In this document: positions 6,257 through 13,511 of the stretch, one piece after another | Layout of the letters: each line of letters begins with the position of its first letter | How positions within the stretch are numbered: position 1 is the stretch's first letter | Assembly: GCA_947630975.1 (NCBI GenBank) | Contig: CANRJP010000020.1 | Span: 1 to 33,146 of the forward strand | Length of the DNA stretch: 33,146 bases | Source: an uncultured Clostridia bacterium | GTDB lineage: Bacteria > Bacillota > Clostridia > UMGS1883 | Reading direction: 5' to 3' | Program-made: the position numbers and the translations under genes | Notes under the pieces: model-generated | What the model saw: the letters and a program-made list of their open reading frames with translations, nothing else | Databases searched by the model: none | Told to the model about the DNA's origin: nothing

Positions 6257-7438
6257 ATGCCATGGAAAAACAGGAGTAAATCAATGTTAAGAGAAGAATT
6301 TGTAAAGAAAGTGTTATCACACCAAGCTTCCAAAAGCGAGCTGTGTCGTCAGTACGGCATCAGCCGCCCCACAGGCGATAAGTGGATTGAACGTTACCTT
6401 AACGGTGACGGCCTAGAGGATCGCTGTAAGGCCCCTTTTAAGTCCCCAAACAAAACCTTACCTGAAACAGAAGCTTTTATTGTCGGCTATAGGCGGAAAC
6501 ACCCCGCCATCGGAGCCGTTAAACTGCACCGTATGCTCGCCAACGAGGGCGTCACTGATATCCCCAGTCCCAGTACAATTAACGCCATCCTCAAACGCAA
6601 CGGCTGCATTTCAAAGGAGGCGAGCGCCGCGTCTACTCCGCATAAACGCTTCGTCAAGCCAAATCCAAACGATATGTGGCAGGCCGATTTCAAGGGAAAT
6701 TTCGCACTTAAAAACAACGAAAGATGTTATCCCCTTAATGTTATTGACGACCACAGCCGATTTAACCTCTGTTCCGACGCTTTGGGCGGCGAAAATTTAG
6801 GCCTCGTTTCTCCCGTTTTTGAGAGATTGTTCAGAGAATACGGACTGCCTTTCTCTTTGCTGTGCGACAACGGCAATCCCTGGGGAACAGCCCAAAGCAC
6901 CGGATATACGAGGTTTGAGGTATGGCTGATGGAGTTGGGAATACTTACGATCCATTGCTCCGTGCGTCACCCTCAGACCCAGGGAAAGGACGAGAGTTAC
7001 AACCGATCCATGACGAAAGAGCTGCTCAAATTCCATGAGTTTTCCGACATGGCAGAAGCGCAGGAGTTTTTCGATGAATACAGGGAATTTTACAATAACA
7101 AACGCCCGCATTATGGATTGGGACTGGACGTGCCGGCCAAACACTATCGGCCCAGCGAAAGGGAATACCCGGAAAGGATCCGCGAATGGGAGTATCCGCC
7201 GGACTGCAAGGTACATAGGGTGAAGTCAACCGGCTTTGTCACAGTAAACGGACAAGGATACTTTTTGAGCGAGGCCTTTGGCGGGAAAGAGGTCGCAGTG
7301 CGTGAGTCGTCGATAAAGGGATGTTACAACATATATTTCCGACAATTCATAGTCGGACGGATAGATGTTGACAAGCGAGTGTTTGTGCTTAAGCGGGCGT
7401 ATCTTATCGACGGCGATCCGAGATTTACGGAGAAGTAG
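6257..7438 (+). CDS. IS481-family transposase
   Basis: This 393-residue protein has an N-terminal helix-turn-helix region (residues 8-50, SELCRQYGISRPTGDKW), a second DNA-binding part, and an integrase-type RNase H core. The catalytic triad is visible: Asp144 in WQADFKG, Asp204 in LLCDNG and Glu246 in GKDESYNR. Tyr-Asn-Asn-Lys-Arg-Pro-His (YNNKRPH) follows, as is usual for IS481 and IS3-like enzymes. The C-terminal SH3-like part (about 310-393) is complete, so the protein is probably active. ATG at 6257 is chosen because AAGGAG lies nine bases upstream; the longer frame from 6233 overlaps the promoter. The gene runs opposite to the CRISPR and cas genes. Confidence 0.9.
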   Translation: MPWKNRSKSMLREEFVKKVLSHQASKSELCRQYGISRPTGDKWIERYLNGDGLEDRCKAPFKSPNKTLPETEAFIVGYRRKHPAIGAVKLHRMLANEGVTDIPSPSTINAILKRNGCISKEASAASTPHKRFVKPNPNDMWQADFKGNFALKNNERCYPLNVIDDHSRFNLCSDALGGENLGLVSPVFERLFREYGLPFSLLCDNGNPWGTAQSTGYTRFEVWLMELGILTIHCSVRHPQTQGKDESYNRSMTKELLKFHEFSDMAEAQEFFDEYREFYNNKRPHYGLGLDVPAKHYRPSEREYPERIREWEYPPDCKVHRVKSTGFVTVNGQGYFLSEAFGGKEVAVRESSIKGCYNIYFRQFIVGRIDVDKRVFVLKRAYLIDGDPRFTEK

Positions 7439-7497
7439 AGGCATAGTTAGTGTAAACTATATGCATGAACAATTTGTAAACCATGTTACTATTGACA

Positions 7498-7502
7498 GCC
7501 TG
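7498..7502. repeat. Right copy of the IS target-site duplication (GCCTG)
   Basis: This matches 6164-6168. It is followed by the remaining 32 bases of the interrupted spacer (7503-7534) before the next CRISPR repeat. Confidence 0.75.
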
Positions 7503-7534
7503 CGCACCCCTATATATGCGCACACGTAAATCAG

Positions 7535-10121
7535 ATTTCAACTCACACGCCCCGCGAGGGGCGCGGCTTAGCATTGTTGCCCTTCGTGGACAATCCGAAA
7601 GATTTCAACTCACACGCCCCGCGAGGGGCGCGACATACGTATATCACTTTTGGCGGCCATTTCTTAAAATTTCAACTCACACGCCCCACGAGGGGCGCGA
7701 CGATACATAGTTATCCATTACACGGCCAACGATGATTTCAACTCACACGCCCCACGAGGGGCGCGACCTGTTGAGGTGGTAACAAACAAATATAATCATG
7801 TTATTTCAACTCACACGCCCCACGAGGGGCGCGACCCCGATCTGGTTATTTCCGTGAAAGAGCTGGTGTTGGATTTCAACTCACACGCCCCACGAGGGGC
7901 GCGGCGAATACGACTATTTCCATATGCTGAACTATGAAATTTCAACTCACACGCCCCACGAGGGGCGCGGCCATGCGGGCCATATTTGACCTGCACCGGA
8001 GGGCGCTATTTCAACTCACACGCCCCACGAGGGGCGCGGCTTATTGGCATCATGATACCACTTGGCATTATGCATTTCAACTCACACGCCCCACGAGGGG
8101 CGCGGCAAATTAGGCCGAAATTTGCGGCTGGGTCTAACGCAATTTCAACTCACACGCCCCACGAGGGGCGCGGCGCGCTGGTGACAAGGGCCAGCGAGGC
8201 GGGCTTCGCCAATTTCAACTCACACGCCCCACGAGGGGCGCGGCGCCGGCGTTGTTGGCAACATTCAGGATTTTGACATTTTAACTCACACGCCCCACGA
8301 GGGGCGCGGCACAGCGGGAAATTTATACTTGACGCTCTCGTCCGGATTTCAACTCACACGCCCCACGAGGGGCGCGGCGCCATGCTGACAGGTAAGCCGG
8401 ATACGCTGGCATTTCAACTCACACGCCCCACGAGGGGCGCGGCGTCAACGCTGTGATCTCTCAACTCAAACAAACCAATTTCAACTCACACGCCCCACGA
8501 GGGGCGCGGCGTCGGCCTTTTGTCGCCGAAAGAATTTGATTTTGATTTCAACTCACACGCCCCACGAGGGGCGCGGCCCCTTTCCGGAAGCTCCGCAATC
8601 TGGCGGGCGAATTTCAACTCACACGCCCCACGAGGGGCGCGGCTCCAGTAGCAGGTATTGCCGCCCCGTATCTTTGTGATTTCAACTCACACGCCCCACG
8701 AGGGGCGCGGCGTAGCGGGCGGCAAGCCCTCCGCTGGGTCAGCAATTTCAACTCACACGCCCCACGAGGGGCGCGGCTTGGCAGGGTAGGCCCTGTGGTG
8801 GCAGAAAGCCTATTTCAACTCACACGCCCCACGAGGGGCGCGGCGATGTAGGGTGTATGTACTGACCAAACGCATAAATATTTCAACTCACACGCCCCAC
8901 GAGGGGCGCGGCGGGCTCCCTGCCGCTCGGTGTCGCTGCCATAGGTATTTCAACTCACACGCCCCGCGAGGGGCGCGGCAAACGTTGGAGATCTATTTGA
9001 CGGAGCCGGATGTATTTCAACTCACACGCCCCGCGAGGGGCGCGGCGGGATGCGATTGAAGAAACTTGGCAATTCAAGGGATTTCAACTCACACGCCCCG
9101 CGAGGGGCGCGGCTTCTTTTGTCCATTCTTGTCTTGCCTTGTTCATATTTCAACTCACACGCCCCGCGAGGGGCGCGGCGTTTGTAGTGGGTGGAATACT
9201 CTACTTGCTAAAAATTTCAACTCACACGCCCCGCGAGGGGCGCGGCTTTGTCCGATGTTATTATCCCTGACGTTTTTACTATTTCAACTCACACGCCCCG
9301 CGAGGGGCGCGGCGTTGTCACGGTATTAGGTTCGGCGCGTAAACGAATTTCAACTCACACGCCCCGCGAGGGGCGCGGCCACAGATGCGTGGAACAGGAG
9401 GGCTGACAATGCCAAATTTCAACTCACACGCCCCGCGAGGGGCGCGGCATTCGTCGAGTTCTTCAAACCAACAGTATTTTAAAATTTCAACTCACACGCC
9501 CCGCGAGGGGCGCGGCATTCGTCGAGTTCTTCAAACCAACAGTATTTTAAAATTTCAACTCACACGCCCCGCGAGGGGCGCGGCCAGCGCCAGGATGCCC
9601 TTCAGTTTAACATTACCATTTCAACTCACACGCCCCGCGAGGGGCGCGGCGCTGTCTAATGGCGGCGTACAAATTATAGGAAGATTTCAACTCACACGCC
9701 CCGCGAGGGGCGCGGCGTCATGTACGATTAACTTGTTGTGACAATATGATCATTTCAACTCACACGCCCCGCGAGGGGCGCGGCTTCTTTGAGATGCTCC
9801 CTAAGAGCGGTGACTATGTTATTTCAACTCACACGCCCCGCGAGGGGCGCGGCAGAACACTTGACAGAGTAGGGGCTGATGTGGATATTTCAACTCACAC
9901 GCCCCGCGAGGGGCGCGGCTGGCTCTGTATCGGCTTTTGGTGGGTGCCTATTATTTCAACTCACACGCCCCGCGAGGGGCGCGGCGGCTTTGCCACACGG
10001 ATCAGTCTATTAGACTATCATTTCAACTCACACGCCCCGCGAGGGGCGCGGCCGATTTGACCTCATGGCCTGTTGTGCCCGGCTCTGTATTTCAACTCAC
10101 ACGCCCCGCGAGGGGCGCGGC
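7535..10121 (-). CRISPR. Main type I-C CRISPR array (39 repeats)
   Basis: Thirty-nine 33-bp repeats run from 7535-7567 to 10089-10121, with 38 spacers of 32-37 bp. With the two outlying repeats the array has 41. The crRNA strand is the minus strand: the repeat contains a CGCCCC-loop-GGGGCG hairpin and ends GTTGAAAT, the type I-C handle. The leader and cas2 lie at the high-coordinate end, so spacers near 10088 are newest. Three positions vary. Repeats at 7669-8912 have CCCCACGAGGGG where the others have CCCCGCGAGGGG. Those at 7602-7835 end GCGCGAC where the others end GCGCGGC. The repeat at 8278-8310 has ATTTTAAC instead of ATTTCAAC. The spacers at 9449-9483 and 9517-9551 are identical. Open frames through this stretch are artefacts of the repeat. 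Confidence 0.98.
9449..9551. repeat. Duplicated spacer-repeat unit
   Basis: The spacers at 9449-9483 and 9517-9551 are the same 35 bases, starting ATTCGTCGAGTTCTTC. The repeat between them is canonical. This points to duplication of one spacer-repeat unit by slippage or recombination rather than two independent captures. Confidence 0.95.
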
Positions 10122-10268
10122 CCGACATATTGTATGCCGAGGGGCCGCGCCTCTACAAAAGGACGGACAAATATTTGTTATAATAATAACAATATGTTTC
10201 TTTAACAATACAGCGCTATTTTTTTATGCGAACCGACCGGTCAAATCTATATCATCTCAGCTTCGCAA
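10122..10268 (-). promoter_or_regulatory. CRISPR leader with promoter
   Basis: This 147-bp AT-rich stretch between cas2 and the newest repeat is the leader. On the minus strand TTGTTA (10208-10203) and TATTAT (10185-10180), 17 bases apart, make a likely array promoter. Transcription would begin about 50 bases before the first repeat. Close to the array (10138-10145) the plus strand reads CGAGGGGC, the same eight bases as the repeat core, followed by CGCG. It could be a docking site for the Cas1-Cas2 integrase (inference). Confidence 0.7.
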
Positions 10269-10559
10269 CTACAAAATCAGCACTCCTTCGGGATCGTAGG
10301 TTTCCTTTGCGCCTATGTGCTCGACCCCGTTCTTCCAATTGTTGCCAAGATAATATATACGTATGCTGTCACGTTCTTTGTCAATGATTTTTTCCAGTTG
10401 GTTCTTTAATTTCAAAAATGTGCCGTAGTCAACATCTACCTCAAATACTGAATTTTGAACCCTCTGACCGTAGTTGACACAAGCCTTGGCCACCTTGCGC
10501 AGCCGCTTGCTGCCCAACGGGTCAACGGTGGAAACGTCATAGCTGACGACCGCCATCAT
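10269..10559 (-). CDS. cas2: CRISPR-associated endoribonuclease/integrase subunit Cas2 (type I-C)
   Basis: This 96-residue protein has the ferredoxin-like Cas2 fold: MMAVVSYDVST with the conserved aspartate at the end of the first strand, GQRVQNSVFEVDVD in the middle, and DSIRIYYLG before the end. It bridges two Cas1 dimers in the spacer-integration complex. The gene follows cas1 directly, and the AGGTGAT ribosome site overlaps the cas1 stop codon. ATG at 10559 fits that site best; codons at 10568 (GTG) and 10565 (ATG) are in frame. It is the last gene of the operon, next to the leader. Confidence 0.95.
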   Translation of the reverse strand: MMAVVSYDVSTVDPLGSKRLRKVAKACVNYGQRVQNSVFEVDVDYGTFLKLKNQLEKIIDKERDSIRIYYLGNNWKNGVEHIGAKETYDPEGVLIL

Positions 10560-10568
10560 CTTCATCAC

Positions 10569-11591
10569 CTACCTGACCAAAAAACAGGGATACTCATCCA
10601 GCTCGCCACGGACATATCTGGCCATGAGCATACTCTGCACATACGGAAGCAAACCCAGCTTTATTTTTTGCTTCAAATACGGATGCACCATGTCGCTCCG
10701 TTTTTTATCCTGCCACTTGGCAATCACCTTTTTTCTGCCGTCTTTGTTTAGAAAAACCGCTCCGCTCACCTGCTCCTCAAAATCGTCGGCCTTGATTATC
10801 TTAAGATTTATCAAAGTCAGGGTAAACCTTTCGACTATACACCTTACCTCCTCAACAAGATCACAGGCAAGCGACTCACGTCCGGGACGGGGAGCGTGGT
10901 AATAGCCCATATAGCTGTCCAGCCCAACGCTTGTGAGAGCCGAGGCGTAGTCGTTGGTCATGACCGTGTACAAAAACGACAAAAGGGCGTTGACGCGGTC
11001 AAGCGGTGGCCGTTTTGTGCGCTGCACAAAGAGGAAATCTTCCTTTTGATGAAGAATAAGCCTGTTAAAAATCTCAAAATACGCTTTTGCGCCGTTTCCT
11101 TCTATGCCAAGTATGCCGTCGTAGGTCGTTTCGTTGTACACGTCGTCTATATACCCGGTTAAACGTTCGGCGGCGGCGGTCAAAGGCCCATCCTCGTCAA
11201 CCTGCGGATTGTCCCTTATTGTACGCCTAATTACGCTGCGTGTATTGGCCAGCTTCGCCGCGACGGTGTTCTGGCGCAGCTTCACGGGCGGGGTGGAAAA
11301 GAGCTCGAACTGACGCTTTCGCAGGAGAATGTTGCCGCGGGTCTTTCCCTCAACTCTGGCCAGAAAGTGCCCCTGTGGGGAAATGAAGCTTATTGGAATG
11401 CCGTAATCGGCACACTTGCCCATAAGCGCCGGAGAACAGCCGAGATAGCTGAAGCAGCATATTCCCTCGAGGTTGGCGAACGGCAGACGGAGACGAACCT
11501 CGTCCCCTTCACGGCAGACCACGTTTTCTCCGTCAAGGGTGAGGTAAATGTTTTCATCCGTAATATACAGAGTGTTTAAAAGCTTTCGCAT
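10569..11591 (-). CDS. cas1: CRISPR-associated integrase Cas1 (type I-C)
   Basis: This 340-residue Cas1 is of the usual I-C length. The N-terminal beta domain begins MRKLLNTLYITDENIYLTLDG. The catalytic helical domain carries Glu164 in LGIEGNGAKAYF, His232 in YYHAPRPGRESLACDLVEE, and acidic Asp244/Glu247 after it, the metal-binding residues needed to insert spacers. The ATG at 11591 lies inside the end of cas4 (16-base overlap) and is preceded by GGGGGAGG. All key residues are present, so adaptation should be functional. The neighbouring genes cas4 and cas2 complete the adaptation module. Confidence 0.97.
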   Translation of the reverse strand: MRKLLNTLYITDENIYLTLDGENVVCREGDEVRLRLPFANLEGICCFSYLGCSPALMGKCADYGIPISFISPQGHFLARVEGKTRGNILLRKRQFELFSTPPVKLRQNTVAAKLANTRSVIRRTIRDNPQVDEDGPLTAAAERLTGYIDDVYNETTYDGILGIEGNGAKAYFEIFNRLILHQKEDFLFVQRTKRPPLDRVNALLSFLYTVMTNDYASALTSVGLDSYMGYYHAPRPGRESLACDLVEEVRCIVERFTLTLINLKIIKADDFEEQVSGAVFLNKDGRKKVIAKWQDKKRSDMVHPYLKQKIKLGLLPYVQSMLMARYVRGELDEYPCFLVR

Positions 11592-12238
11592 ACGTCCTCC
11601 CCCTTTATCACAAGGCTTTTCACGTCATATTTTACAGTCTTTGACAGGCAAAGGTTTTCGACTGAACAGCCGCCGCACTGCTGTCCCTGAGGCTTCGGCG
11701 GGATAAGGCCGCTTTCAAAGCAGTTCCTCATTCCCGTCAAAAGACCGGTAAGCAGCGCATAATAACGGTCAAAATCAGTGTCAAACGGCAGCCTTACCCT
11801 TTTGCGGGTGTCGGAATAATAAAGCCATCCCTCGCTGTCGCAGTGCCAAACATAGTCGGCGCACAGCTTCTGCGCAAACACCTGAATGGCGTCGGTCTCT
11901 CTTATTTCACCGTCGCGGGGCTGTGTGGGTTTGTATTCCACCAACTTTACCTTGTATCTGCCCTCGAGGCTGGGCACGGCGCAGCCGCCGGCTGACTTCT
12001 CAAATTCAACACAGTCGGCCACGCCATAAATATCCAGCTCATCATTATATAAAGCGACGGAGCTTTTTTCGATTTTCGACGATGATTTCACGTTATGTCT
12101 GCCGGAGTGGACGTTTTCGTGCATGATATTGGCCATGACCACAAAGGCGTTCTCCGCCCAGTCGCCGTTGACCCTCATAAGGGCAAATCTCCGAGGACAG
12201 TACATATAGTGCTGTATGTCCCGGATATTTATTGTCAC
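11576..12238 (-). CDS. cas4: CRISPR-associated exonuclease Cas4
   Basis: This 220-residue protein is a RecB-like nuclease with an iron-sulphur cluster. The cluster ligands are Cys14 (YMYCPRR) and the C-terminal trio Cys188, Cys191 and Cys197 (CGGCSVENLC). The nuclease core shows Asp75 (GVADCVEF), Glu101-x-Lys103 (VEYKP) and Gln119 (AIQVFAQ). Cas4 trims prespacers and helps select those with the right PAM before Cas1-Cas2 integration. The GTG start at 12238 overlaps the cas7 stop as GTGA, with GGAGG upstream inside cas7, so translation is coupled. Confidence 0.95.
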   Translation of the reverse strand: MTINIRDIQHYMYCPRRFALMRVNGDWAENAFVVMANIMHENVHSGRHNVKSSSKIEKSSVALYNDELDIYGVADCVEFEKSAGGCAVPSLEGRYKVKLVEYKPTQPRDGEIRETDAIQVFAQKLCADYVWHCDSEGWLYYSDTRKRVRLPFDTDFDRYYALLTGLLTGMRNCFESGLIPPKPQGQQCGGCSVENLCLSKTVKYDVKSLVIKGEDVCESF

Positions 12239-13098
12239 AGCTTTTCCTCCAGAGTGACACCGGCGGGCATATTTCCGTCAACGGTTATCACATAATCCTC
12301 GTAGCTCCTCGGAACTGTGACGCCGTCCTTTTTCGCGATTTTAACCTTGTCGAACAGGACGCCGGAGGGAGCGCAGCCGAGAGCGTTGTCATGGCGGAAC
12401 ACAATGAGCTTTCTCATGCACATCTTACCGCGAGCGGCACTGTGGTCGTGCTCGAACATATTGATTATCGCCGTCCACAAAAGCTCGAGATCCTCCTCGG
12501 AGAAGCCCGTAACCTTCTGGGCCAACATGGAGGAAACATAGCCTTCCGCCCGGTAAAGGCCGTAGGGAACTATGCTCTTGCGGCCCATTTCTGTCTGGCC
12601 GGTCTCCATTCTGTCCTCCGTCGTTCGAGCCTGACGTGTGATGGACACATCCTGTATGTATATGGGGTCGACGCTTTTGGCAAAGTTGAGCTGCACCGGG
12701 CCGCGGACTATACCGCAGGGATCGTCGCCGGTGCTCATGACCGCGCCGAAGGTCCTGACGTCAAAATAATTCTGACACGCAAACTTTCGAGCTTCGCGTA
12801 CATCGTCCGCATTTTTGCCCTTCTGCTTTGTCTTAAGTCCGTTTTCTTCATATAGGGCCGTAAATTTGGAGTTGAGGGACTTGTCAGGCTTGATAAGGAT
12901 ATTGTATCCCGGTTCGCCCTCCTTGTAAATCTCCACAAAGTTGCGGATCTTGCGTTTGAGACAAACGTCGGTCATGATACCAAGCGATGTCTCGGGGTCG
13001 ATACGCGGCATATTGCCCGCGTCGGGGTCTCCGTTAGGGTTGCCGTTCTCCACGTCAAAAATCATTACGAATTCGTACCTGTTTTTAATAGCTTCCAT
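12235..13098 (-). CDS. cas7: Cascade backbone protein Cas7 (Csd2, type I-C)
   Basis: This 287-residue protein is the Cas7/Csd2 subunit that polymerises along the crRNA. The N-terminus has RYEFVMIFDVENGNPNGDPD, the mark of the I-C form, followed by MPRIDPETSLGIMTDVCLKRKIRNF. The middle contains DVRTFGAVMS and GIVRGPVQLNFAKSVDPI, then RQARTTEDR and GRKSIVPYGLYRAEGY, all in the order expected for the RAMP fold. ATG at 13098 is chosen because AAGGATGG lies upstream; TTG at 13104 is too close to it. It sits between cas8c and cas4 with minimal spacing. Confidence 0.96.
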   Translation of the reverse strand: MEAIKNRYEFVMIFDVENGNPNGDPDAGNMPRIDPETSLGIMTDVCLKRKIRNFVEIYKEGEPGYNILIKPDKSLNSKFTALYEENGLKTKQKGKNADDVREARKFACQNYFDVRTFGAVMSTGDDPCGIVRGPVQLNFAKSVDPIYIQDVSITRQARTTEDRMETGQTEMGRKSIVPYGLYRAEGYVSSMLAQKVTGFSEEDLELLWTAIINMFEHDHSAARGKMCMRKLIVFRHDNALGCAPSGVLFDKVKIAKKDGVTVPRSYEDYVITVDGNMPAGVTLEEKL

Positions 13099-13115
13099 TT
13101 TCAATCCATCCTTTC

Positions 13116-13511
13116 TTAGTTGTTATCATTATTTTCATTGTTTTCATTTTTGGGGGCATTGCCATCCGATTTTTCAAAGAAATTCTGCATCTGCTGATAA
13201 TAGCCGATTATGAACTTGCCCTGATCGACCAGCGGCAGCGTCGCCGGAAAGCTGTCTCCCAGCTTGTCGATTATTTCGCCGATTAGACGGTTGTTCCAGT
13301 CGGCGTAGTCATCCTTCTTCATGTGGTACTGAGCCAGACGCATAAGCTGGGTGAATACCGCCTGAGGCTTGGCGCAGGCCGAAGCGAAATATGAATCTTT
13401 GATCGTCTTGTTCAGTTCTCCCTCCGCGGCGTTCCTTTGGATTCTCTCAAGCACGGCAAAGAGTCTTCCGCAGAGGTAAGCCGGATTTGTGTTATTCTTA
13501 TCCAGTGCCAT
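13116..13511 (-). CDS. cas11c: Internal small subunit Cas11c, translated from within cas8c
   Basis: The last 131 codons of cas8c can be translated on their own. An in-frame ATG at 13511 follows AAGGAGG and an eight-base AT-rich spacer, as good a ribosome site as any in the operon even though it lies inside the larger gene. The product (MALDKNNTNPAYLCGRLFAV...) is helical, the right size for Cas11, and has an Asn-rich acidic tail. In studied type I-C systems Cas11c is made exactly this way and lines the Cascade belly, holding the non-target strand. That it is made here is inferred from the ribosome site and the family. Confidence 0.8.
   Translation of the reverse strand: MALDKNNTNPAYLCGRLFAVLERIQRNAAEGELNKTIKDSYFASACAKPQAVFTQLMRLAQYHMKKDDYADWNNRLIGEIIDKLGDSFPATLPLVDQGKFIIGYYQQMQNFFEKSDGNAPKNENNENNDNN

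Larger units (their letters stand above)
6169..7497 (+). mobile_element. IS481-family insertion sequence inside the CRISPR array
   Basis: The element is 1329 bp and encodes one DDE transposase. Both ends begin TGT when read inward. Each end carries AACATRGTTTACARATTGT: 6182-6200 on the left and the complement of 7469-7487 on the right, 17 of 19 bases identical. Each end also has a second inner ATRGTTTACA copy (6209-6218; complement of 7451-7460), so each end has two likely transposase-binding sites. GCCTG is duplicated on both sides. Removing the element and one GCCTG restores a 35-bp spacer, within the 32-37 range of this array, which proves insertion into an existing spacer. Confidence 0.9.

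Noticed and set aside
9986-10019. A possible self-targeting spacer, sharing GGCTTTGCCACA with the kinase gene near 19539
   Set aside because: Only 12 bases match and the rest of the spacer differs, which is expected by chance in a window of this size.
7483-10299. Several plus- and minus-strand open frames coding for FNSHAPRGAR, STHTPREGRG or QLTRPARGA-type repeats
   Set aside because: They are translations of the CRISPR repeat in different frames, a well-known source of false hypothetical proteins.
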